The position numbers and the translations under genes were made by a program. Source: Ruminococcus sp. (GTDB lineage: Bacteria; Bacillota; Clostridia; Oscillospirales; Ruminococcaceae). From it: DNA of 48,637 bases. The notes under the pieces are model-generated. The model searched no databases. It saw only the letters and a program-made list of their open reading frames with translations, and was not told the DNA's origin. Position 1 is the stretch's first letter; every line of letters begins with the position of its first letter. The DNA lies in the NCBI GenBank assembly GCA_022768805.1, contig JALELB010000036.1:1-48637 (forward strand). Reading direction: 5' to 3'. Positions 42,388 to 48,637 of the stretch are shown here, piece after piece.

Positions 42388-45173
42388 CCGTGCCACAGGA
42401 TTATAACCAGACATTGAATTTGCCTAAAACCGATTTTCCGATGCGGGGCAATCTGCCCAAGCGGGAGCCGGATACCCTGGCCCGCTGGGAGGAGGAAAAG
42501 CTGTATCAGAAAATGGTTGCCCGGAATGAAGGCAAGCCCAAGTATGTGCTGCATGACGGCCCGCCCTATGCCAACGGGGAGATCCATCTGGGCACGGCCC
42601 TCAACAAGGTGCTCAAGGATTTCATTGTCAAGTACAAGAATATGAGCGGCTTCTGTTCTCCCTATGTGCCGGGCTGGGATACCCACGGCCTGCCCATCGA
42701 ACTGAAGGCCATGAAGGCCATCGGCGTGGAGAACGGTGCAATTGAGCCAGTGGAGCTGCGGAAGCACTGTGCGGACTATGCCATGAAGCATGTACACAAC
42801 CAGATGGCGCAGTTCAAGCGTCTGGGCAGTCTTGGCGACTACGATCACCCTTATCTGACCCTCCGGCCGGAGTATGAGGCTCGGCAGGTTCGGGTTTTCG
42901 GCAAGATGGCCAAGGACGGCTATATGTACAAGGGGCTCAAGCCCGTATACTGGTGTCCGGACTGTAACACAGCCCTGGCGGAGGCGGAGATCGAGTATGA
43001 GAACGATCCCTGCAAGTCCATCTACGTAAAGTTCCGGGTAACGGACGACAAGGGTGTATTTGCGGCAGCCGGCGTAACCGGTGACATCTACTTTGTGATC
43101 TGGACCACCACCACCTGGACGATTCCTGGCAACCTGGCAATCTGCGTTGGTCCGGAGTATACCTACACCCTGGTGCATGCCAACAACGAATACTATGTGA
43201 TGGCTCAGGAGCTTGTGGAAGAAACCATGAAGGCTGCGGGCATTGCAGAATATGAAACCATCGGCGCCTTCAAGGGCAGCCAGCTGGAATATATGCAGAC
43301 CAAGCACCCGCTGTATGACCGGAACTCCATGGTTATCGTGGGAGATCACGTTACCCTGGAAAGCGGTACCGGATGTGTCCATACTGCACCGGGCTACGGC
43401 GTAGAGGACTTTGAGGTCTGCAAGAATTATGACGAAATCGGCATTCTGGTCTGTGTGGACGACAAGGGTCGTCAGACCGCAGAAGCTGGTGAATTTGCCG
43501 GACTGGATACCGCTGAGGCAAACAAGGCCATTGCAGCAAAGCTGGTGGAAACCGGAGCCATGTTTGCAAGTGCGGATATTGTGCACCAGTATCCCCACTG
43601 CTGGCGCTGTCACAGTGCCATCATCTACCGTGCAACGGAGCAGTGGTTCTGCTCTGTCAACGGCTTCAAGGATGAAGCCATCAAGGCCATTGAAAGCGTC
43701 AACTGGATTCCTGCCTGGGGCGAGGAACGCATCAAGGGCATGGTCCGTGACCGCAGCGACTGGTGCATTTCCCGCCAGCGTACCTGGGGTGTGCCGATTC
43801 CGGTAATCTACTGTAAGGACTGCGGCAAGCCCATCATCACCGATGAGACCATTGACGCCATTGCAGAGCTGTTCCGGAAGGAAGGCTCCGACGCCTGGTA
43901 TACCCGTCCCCTCAGCGACTTCATTCCCGCCTCCGTTGCCTGCCAGTGCGGCTGCAGGGAATTTGAAAAAGAACACGACATCATGGATGTATGGTTCGAC
44001 AGCGGCGTTTCCCATACCGCCGTGCTGGATGAATACGACGAGCTCTATGCCCCCTGCGATCTCTACCTGGAGGGTGCGGATCAGTACCGGGGCTGGTTCC
44101 AGTCCAGTCTGCTGACCTCTGTGGTATACAAGGGCTGCGCACCCTACAAGAACGTCTGCACCCACGGCTGGGTGGTGGATGGTCAGGGACGCACCATGCA
44201 CAAGTCCCTGGGCAACGGCATTGCCCCCAGCGAGATTACTGACCAGTACGGTGCAGATATTCTTCGTCTGTGGGTGGCTTCCTCGGATTATCACTCCGAC
44301 ATCCGGATTTCCAAGGAGATTCTGGGTCAGCTGTCCGATGCCTACAAGAAAATCCGCAACACTGCCCGCTACATCCTCGGCAACCTGAGCAACGGCAAGG
44401 GCTTTAATCCGGATACGGACTGCGTGGCAGATGACGATCTGACCGAGCTTGACCGCTGGGCGCTGATGCGGCTGGATCAGCTGATTGATAAGGTGAATGC
44501 AGGATACGATTCCTTTGATTTCCACATTGTATTCCACGCAATCCACAACTTCTGCGTTGTGGATATGTCCAGCTTCTATCTGGATATCATCAAGGATCGT
44601 CTGTACTGCGAAGCAGAGGATTCCGTTCTGCGCCGGGCTGCACAGACAGCCATGTACCGGGTGCTTTCCGGTCTGGCAAGGCTCATCGCACCCATCCTGA
44701 GCTTTACTGCGGAGGAAATCTGGAGTTATCTGCCCCATGCGGCGGCGGATCAGGCGGAAAGCGTATTCCTCAACGATATGCCGGAAAAGAGCTGCCTCAC
44801 CTTTACAGAGGACTTTGCCCGGAAGTGGAGCCGGATTTATGAGCTGCGTCTGGTTGCCAACAAGGCGCTGGAGGAAAAGCGCAACGAAAAGCTGATCGGC
44901 AAGTCCCTGGAGGCAAAGCTGACGGTTGCCTGCCGGTTCGATGAGGATTATACCATGCTCTCCGGTATGCAGGAGGCGCTGCGGGATATCTGCATCGTTT
45001 CCGATCTGCATGTAATCAAGGACGAGAGTCTATCCACGGATACGCCCTTTGCGGTGACTGTGGAGAAAGCAGTTGGCGATAAGTGCGAGCGCTGCTGGGC
45101 ATATTCCGAAACTGTGGGTACTGTTCCGGAGCATCCCACCCTGTGCGCACGCTGCGCAGGCGTTGTAAAATAA
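42384..45173 (+). CDS. ileS: isoleucyl-tRNA synthetase
   Basis: A 929-residue class Ia synthetase. HIGH motif: HLGT within PPYANGEIHLGTA (about residues 55-67). KMSKS: MHKSLGN within DGQGRTMHKSLGNGIAPSE. The editing domain (TTTWTIPGNLAICVGP) lies between. The C-terminal zinc site has CERCW and LCARC pairs. No T-box precedes it in the 4-bp overlap with divIVA; control would have to come from further upstream. Length is normal. Confidence 0.97.
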   Translation: MTVPQDYNQTLNLPKTDFPMRGNLPKREPDTLARWEEEKLYQKMVARNEGKPKYVLHDGPPYANGEIHLGTALNKVLKDFIVKYKNMSGFCSPYVPGWDTHGLPIELKAMKAIGVENGAIEPVELRKHCADYAMKHVHNQMAQFKRLGSLGDYDHPYLTLRPEYEARQVRVFGKMAKDGYMYKGLKPVYWCPDCNTALAEAEIEYENDPCKSIYVKFRVTDDKGVFAAAGVTGDIYFVIWTTTTWTIPGNLAICVGPEYTYTLVHANNEYYVMAQELVEETMKAAGIAEYETIGAFKGSQLEYMQTKHPLYDRNSMVIVGDHVTLESGTGCVHTAPGYGVEDFEVCKNYDEIGILVCVDDKGRQTAEAGEFAGLDTAEANKAIAAKLVETGAMFASADIVHQYPHCWRCHSAIIYRATEQWFCSVNGFKDEAIKAIESVNWIPAWGEERIKGMVRDRSDWCISRQRTWGVPIPVIYCKDCGKPIITDETIDAIAELFRKEGSDAWYTRPLSDFIPASVACQCGCREFEKEHDIMDVWFDSGVSHTAVLDEYDELYAPCDLYLEGADQYRGWFQSSLLTSVVYKGCAPYKNVCTHGWVVDGQGRTMHKSLGNGIAPSEITDQYGADILRLWVASSDYHSDIRISKEILGQLSDAYKKIRNTARYILGNLSNGKGFNPDTDCVADDDLTELDRWALMRLDQLIDKVNAGYDSFDFHIVFHAIHNFCVVDMSSFYLDIIKDRLYCEAEDSVLRRAAQTAMYRVLSGLARLIAPILSFTAEEIWSYLPHAAADQAESVFLNDMPEKSCLTFTEDFARKWSRIYELRLVANKALEEKRNEKLIGKSLEAKLTVACRFDEDYTMLSGMQEALRDICIVSDLHVIKDESLSTDTPFAVTVEKAVGDKCERCWAYSETVGTVPEHPTLCARCAGVVK

Positions 45174-45241
45174 GAACTTGATGGCAGCTTGTCACTCTGG
45201 ATCCATAGGGCGGCAGGCTGTCTTTGTTGGGAGGCATGTAC

Positions 45242-45733
45242 ATGATCCTTGCGGTTGCAGCCATAGCGCTGCTGGTAGGTGCAGATCAGCTCATCAAATA
45301 CCTGGTTGTTCGGGATTTTGCACTGGGAGAATCCAGGCAGTTTCTGCATATCGGGGATACGGAGCTGATGAATCTGACCTATGTGCGCAACGACGGAGCC
45401 GCATTCAGCAGTATGAGCGGACAGCGGGTGATCCTGATCGGACTGCCCCTGCTTCTGCTGGGCATCTGTATCTGGGCCATGTGGAAATACGGCCGGACAA
45501 GTCCCTTTCTCAAGTGGAATATCGCCCTGGTGATGGCAGGGGGTATCGGCAATCTCATTGACCGGATCTTCCGGGGCGGGGACGTGGTGGATTATCTGGA
45601 CATCCGGCTGTTTCACTTTGCGGTGTTCAACTTTGCGGATTGCTGTATCTGCATCGGGGTATTCCTGATTCTGCTGTACATGCTGTTTGATAAGAGCGAA
45701 ACAGACAGACCTAAGGAGCAAGGGGATGCGTGA
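45242..45733 (+). CDS. lspA: lipoprotein signal peptidase LspA
   Basis: A 163-residue integral membrane aspartyl peptidase that cleaves lipoprotein signal peptides. Four membrane helices are visible. Catalytic residues are Asp117 in DVVDYLD and Asp133 in FNFADCC. The N-x-G-x-AFS motif is RNDGAAFS. ATG 45242 is chosen for GGGAGG 7 nt upstream; ATG 45236 is too close. The GH5 lipoprotein at the left edge is a potential substrate. The 68-bp gap before it holds nothing else I recognise. Confidence 0.94.
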   Translation: MILAVAAIALLVGADQLIKYLVVRDFALGESRQFLHIGDTELMNLTYVRNDGAAFSSMSGQRVILIGLPLLLLGICIWAMWKYGRTSPFLKWNIALVMAGGIGNLIDRIFRGGDVVDYLDIRLFHFAVFNFADCCICIGVFLILLYMLFDKSETDRPKEQGDA

Positions 45734-46637
45734 GGTCACACTGACTGCCTCCGGCGGCATCCGGCTGGATAAATGGCTTTCCGATCAGCTGCCGGAGCTG
45801 AGTCGTTCCGGGGTGCAGCACCTGATCGAGCAGGGGGCGGTGCTTTGCAACGGGAAGCCGGCGGCGAAAAATCTGAAGCTGCGGGAGGGGGATTCCCTTC
45901 TGGTGCGGATTCCGGATCCTGCCCCCCTGGAGGATGTACAGCCCCAGAACCTGCCCCTGGAGATTGTGTATGAGGATGAGGCCTTGCTGGTGGTGAACAA
46001 GCCCAAGGGCATGGTGGTGCATCCCGCCGCCGGCCATCCGGATGGCACACTGGTGAATGCCCTGCTGTATCACTGTCAGGGGCGCCTTTCCACCATCAAC
46101 GGGGTGATCCGTCCCGGTATCGTCCACCGGATTGATAAAAATACCAGTGGCCTGCTGATGGTGGCAAAAACAGACTTTGCCCATCAGCATCTTGCAGAGC
46201 AGATCAAGGCCCACAGCTTTACCCGGGAATACGAGGCCATTGCCTGCGGAAGATTCCGGGAAACTGCCGGCAGGGTGGATGCCCCCATTGGCAGGAGCAC
46301 GGCGGACCGGCAGAAAATGTGTGTGACGGAGAAAAATGCCCGGGACGCAGTGACCCATTACCAGGTGCTGACTCAGTTTGCACGGCATGCCCATATCCGC
46401 TGCCGGCTGGAAACCGGCAGAACCCATCAGATCCGGGTGCATATGCGCTATATCGGCCACCCCATCTACGGGGATGACGTATACGGCACGCCGGTTCCCG
46501 GCCTGGAGGGGCAGTGCCTGCATGCCAAGAAGATCGGCTTTGTGCATCCGATAACCGGAGCGTATCTGGAATTTGACAGTCCGCTGCCGGAGTATTTTAC
46601 CAAGGCGTTGAAAAAGGTGGAGCATATTCATGTTTAA
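45726..46637 (+). CDS. RluD-type 23S rRNA pseudouridine synthase
   Basis: A 303-residue RluA/RluD family enzyme. N-terminal S4 domain (LDKWLSDQLPELSRSGVQHL), then the catalytic domain with HRIDKNTSGL, whose Asp137 is the catalytic residue, and the RTHQIRVH motif. Substrate position is not decidable; RluD (U1911/1915/1917) is the usual homologue. It overlaps lspA by 8 bp, and lspA-rluD order is common in Firmicutes. ATG 45726 follows AGGAGCAAGGGG. Confidence 0.92.
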   Translation: MREVTLTASGGIRLDKWLSDQLPELSRSGVQHLIEQGAVLCNGKPAAKNLKLREGDSLLVRIPDPAPLEDVQPQNLPLEIVYEDEALLVVNKPKGMVVHPAAGHPDGTLVNALLYHCQGRLSTINGVIRPGIVHRIDKNTSGLLMVAKTDFAHQHLAEQIKAHSFTREYEAIACGRFRETAGRVDAPIGRSTADRQKMCVTEKNARDAVTHYQVLTQFARHAHIRCRLETGRTHQIRVHMRYIGHPIYGDDVYGTPVPGLEGQCLHAKKIGFVHPITGAYLEFDSPLPEYFTKALKKVEHIHV

Positions 46638-47445
46638 AGATATAAAGCAGCTGCTGCTGATTACGGATCTGGACGGCACGCTGCTGCCCTCTGACAAGCG
46701 GATTCCTCCGGAGGATCTGGAGATCATACACCGCTTTCAGGCTGCCGGCGGGCGGTTTACCATTGCCACCGGCAGAACCTATGAGGCAGCGGCGGCTTAT
46801 CTGAAGCAGGTGCAGCCCAATGCACCGGTGATCCTTTACAACGGGGCCATGCTGTTCGATCCGGTAAAAAAACAGCCCCTGGTGACCCTGCCCCTGGAAC
46901 CCTCCGTCCGGCAGATCGTACAGGAGTTTTTGGACTGGAATCCGGAGATGGGTGCAGAGATCCTGACCGCGGAGGGCATTTATGTGATCCGGGTCAATGA
47001 GGTGGAGCGGCAGCATATTGCTACCTGCGGAGTTGCGCCGGTGTTCACGGATCTTGCCCATGCGCCCAGGGAGGGTTGGCTGAAGGTGCTGTTTGCCCTG
47101 CCCCCTGCAGAGGTGGATAAGCTGGCGGCCTATGCCGCATCCCGGCAGGACAGGGAAGTGGAATATGTGCGCTCGGCGGACGTGTTCCTGGAGATTCTGC
47201 CGGCGGGAGTATCCAAGGGCACGGCCATTGCCCGGTTCCGGAGCATGCTGGCGGAGGATGACACCCAGATTGCAGCTGCCGGAGACTATGACAACGATCT
47301 GACCATGCTGCAGTATGCGGATCTGGGGATTGCGCCGGCAAACGCCCAGCCCGTTGTGAAAGAGGCGGCGGATCTTGTTCTGTCGGATACCTGTGACCAG
47401 CATGGGATCCCGAGGCTTCTGCAGCAGCTGATGGATAGAAATTGA
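46630..47445 (+). CDS. Cof-type HAD phosphatase
   Basis: A 271-residue HAD-superfamily hydrolase of the Cof/YidA type. Nucleophile motif LLITDLDGTLL carries Asp13 and Asp15; the cap domain lies between about 85 and 185; motif III/IV is GDYDNDLTML. It probably dephosphorylates a sugar phosphate or other small metabolite. It overlaps the previous gene by 8 bp with GGTGGAG as ribosome site. Confidence 0.88.
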   Translation: MFKDIKQLLLITDLDGTLLPSDKRIPPEDLEIIHRFQAAGGRFTIATGRTYEAAAAYLKQVQPNAPVILYNGAMLFDPVKKQPLVTLPLEPSVRQIVQEFLDWNPEMGAEILTAEGIYVIRVNEVERQHIATCGVAPVFTDLAHAPREGWLKVLFALPPAEVDKLAAYAASRQDREVEYVRSADVFLEILPAGVSKGTAIARFRSMLAEDDTQIAAAGDYDNDLTMLQYADLGIAPANAQPVVKEAADLVLSDTCDQHGIPRLLQQLMDRN

Positions 47446-47477
47446 GCAAGGCTCATGTAAATAATGGAGGTATATTC

Positions 47478-48317
47478 ATGGACGCAACGATTGAAAAACG
47501 GCTGCAGGCCACTGCCTGCAAGGTGCGGATGGGGATCATCGAGGGCACCTACTGTGCAAAATCCGGTCATCCCGGCGGCTCTCTGTCCATCGCAGATCTG
47601 CTGACCTACCTGTATTTTGTCAAGCTGAATGTGGACCCCAAGCATCCGGACATGCCGGAGCGGGACCGCTTTGTGCTGTCCAAGGGGCATACGGCGCCGG
47701 CTTTGTACGCAACCCTTGCCCAGCGGGGCTTTTTCCCGGAGTCTGAGCTGAAATCCCTGCGGCACATTGGTGCTATGCTCCAGGGACACCCCTGTATCCA
47801 TATTCCCGGCATTGATATGTCCAGCGGCTCCTTGGGACAGGGCATCTCTGCCGCCTGCGGTATGGCTCTCTCAGCCAAGTATAACCAGAAGGATTACCGG
47901 GTATACACCGTCCTGGGAGACGGGGAGATCGAGGAGGGTCAGGTCTGGGAGGCTGCTATGTTTGCGGCGCACTTTGGACTGGATAATCTGACCGCCATTG
48001 TGGACAACAACGGCCTGCAGATTGACGGTCCCATTTCGGAGGTTTGCTCCCCGGAGCCGATTACGGATAAATTCGCAGCCTTTGGCTGGCATGTGATTAC
48101 CATGGATGCCCACGATTTTCAGGATATGGAGCGTGCCTTTGACGAGGCGGAGAAGATCAGCGGCAAGCCCGTGGTGATTGTGCAGAAGAGCGTCAAGGGC
48201 AAGGGCGTGTCCTTTATGGAAAATCAGTGCAGCTGGCACGGCACAGCGCCGAACCAGGAGCAGTATGAGCAGGCAATGACTGAATTGCGGACGCAGCTGT
48301 CCGGACTGGAGGGTTAA
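47478..48317 (+). CDS. transketolase N-terminal subunit
   Basis: A 279-residue subunit carrying the thiamine-diphosphate pyrophosphate-binding half of a split transketolase. SGHPGGSLSIADLL and GHTAPALYA are typical, and the TPP motif is GDGEIEEGQ ending in IVDNNGLQ. Split transketolases are common in Clostridia and feed the non-oxidative pentose phosphate path. ATG 47478 follows GGAGGT. The partner subunit starts 3 bp downstream. Confidence 0.94.
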   Translation: MDATIEKRLQATACKVRMGIIEGTYCAKSGHPGGSLSIADLLTYLYFVKLNVDPKHPDMPERDRFVLSKGHTAPALYATLAQRGFFPESELKSLRHIGAMLQGHPCIHIPGIDMSSGSLGQGISAACGMALSAKYNQKDYRVYTVLGDGEIEEGQVWEAAMFAAHFGLDNLTAIVDNNGLQIDGPISEVCSPEPITDKFAAFGWHVITMDAHDFQDMERAFDEAEKISGKPVVIVQKSVKGKGVSFMENQCSWHGTAPNQEQYEQAMTELRTQLSGLEG

Positions 48318-48320
48318 GCA

Positions 48321-48637
48321 ATGGCTGATGTAAAGAAAAAGGCGACCAGAGAAAGCTACGGCGAGGCGCTGGCGGCGCTTGGTGAAACCTATGAAAACCT
48401 TGTGGTTCTGGATGCGGATCTGGCGGCGGCAACCAAAACCGGCATATTCAAAAAGAAGTATCCGGAACGGTTTTTCGACTGCGGCATAGCCGAGGCAAAT
48501 ATGATGGGCGTGGCAGCAGGCCTTGCCACCACCGGCATGATTCCCTTTGCCAGCACCTTTGCCATGTTTGCGGCAGGCCGTGCCTTTGAAATCGTGCGGA
48601 ATTCCATCGGCTATCCCCACCTGAACGTGAAGATCGG
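48321..48637 (+). CDS. transketolase C-terminal subunit, truncated by window
   Basis: The first 105 codons of the pyrimidine-binding subunit; the rest lies beyond the window. RESYGEALAALGETYENLVVLDADL and FFDCGIAEANMMGVAAGLA are characteristic of the Pyr domain, and the Glu of GIAEANM is the conserved TPP-activating residue. ATG 48321 follows GGAGGG. It completes the split enzyme with the gene just upstream. Confidence 0.93.
   Translation, partial: MADVKKKATRESYGEALAALGETYENLVVLDADLAAATKTGIFKKKYPERFFDCGIAEANMMGVAAGLATTGMIPFASTFAMFAAGRAFEIVRNSIGYPHLNVKI

Noticed and set aside
42174..45011. Long minus-strand ORF (945 codons) opposite ileS
   Set aside because: It mirrors a complete, well-conserved ileS on the other strand; long antisense ORFs are common in GC-rich codon-biased genes and the product resembles nothing.

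Overview
The window looks like chromosomal DNA of a cellulolytic, cellulosome-forming Gram-positive anaerobe of the Ruminococcus type (Oscillospiraceae). The basis is the gene content: dockerin modules on secreted proteins, a GH9-CBM3 cellulase, a GH5 endoglucanase, a cellobiose 2-epimerase that keeps every catalytic residue I know from the Ruminococcus albus enzyme, T-box control of tyrS, and Firmicutes gene orders (miaB-ymcA-mutS-mutL-miaA-hfq and yggS-sepF-ylmH-divIVA-ileS-lspA). Genus and species are inference. I found no tRNA, rRNA, CRISPR array, insertion sequence or prophage.

Layout. 1-2 kb: two minus-strand genes, a GH5 lipoprotein cut by the window edge and an alpha/beta-hydrolase, each with a near-consensus promoter. 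2-9.4 kb, plus strand: nth, then secA, whose 3' end overlaps the cellobiose 2-epimerase gene, followed closely by a dockerin-bearing GH9 cellulase and a terminator. 9.5-22.8 kb: a strong promoter, a long 5' hairpin leader, a 2,836-residue secreted multidomain protein with dockerin modules at both ends and a cohesin-like module, and a translationally coupled 1,516-residue leucine-rich-repeat protein. 22.8-24.6 kb: an RNA-rich intergenic region. It holds a minus-strand RNA of about 184 nt (probable 6S RNA), a DUF1292 gene, and a transcription unit of about 815 bp with its own consensus promoter and terminator. That unit has no substantial ORF but many hairpins, a 19-codon ORF with a perfect Shine-Dalgarno site, and three repeats of a GGTGG-n-CCAATG element, each starting a 3-4 codon ORF. 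24.6-28.9 kb: an attenuator-like leader, an unknown membrane protein, lepA, a small zinc-ribbon membrane protein and hemW. 28.9-30.4 kb: tyrS on the minus strand behind a T-box leader. 30.4-38.3 kb: miaB, ymcA, mutS, mutL, miaA, hfq. 38.3-48.6 kb: an HlyD-like protein, yggS, sepF, ylmH, divIVA, ileS, lspA, an rluD-type gene, a HAD phosphatase and a split transketolase whose second subunit is cut by the edge.

How the genes fit together. The secreted enzymes break down cellulose and hemicellulose. Dockerins attach the GH9 enzyme and the giant protein to scaffoldins encoded elsewhere. Cellobiose 2-epimerase acts on imported cellobiose in the cytoplasm, and SecA exports the secreted proteins. The rest is translation, tRNA modification, mismatch repair and cell division. 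The most unusual element is the uncharacterised transcription unit at about 23.65-24.47 kb.
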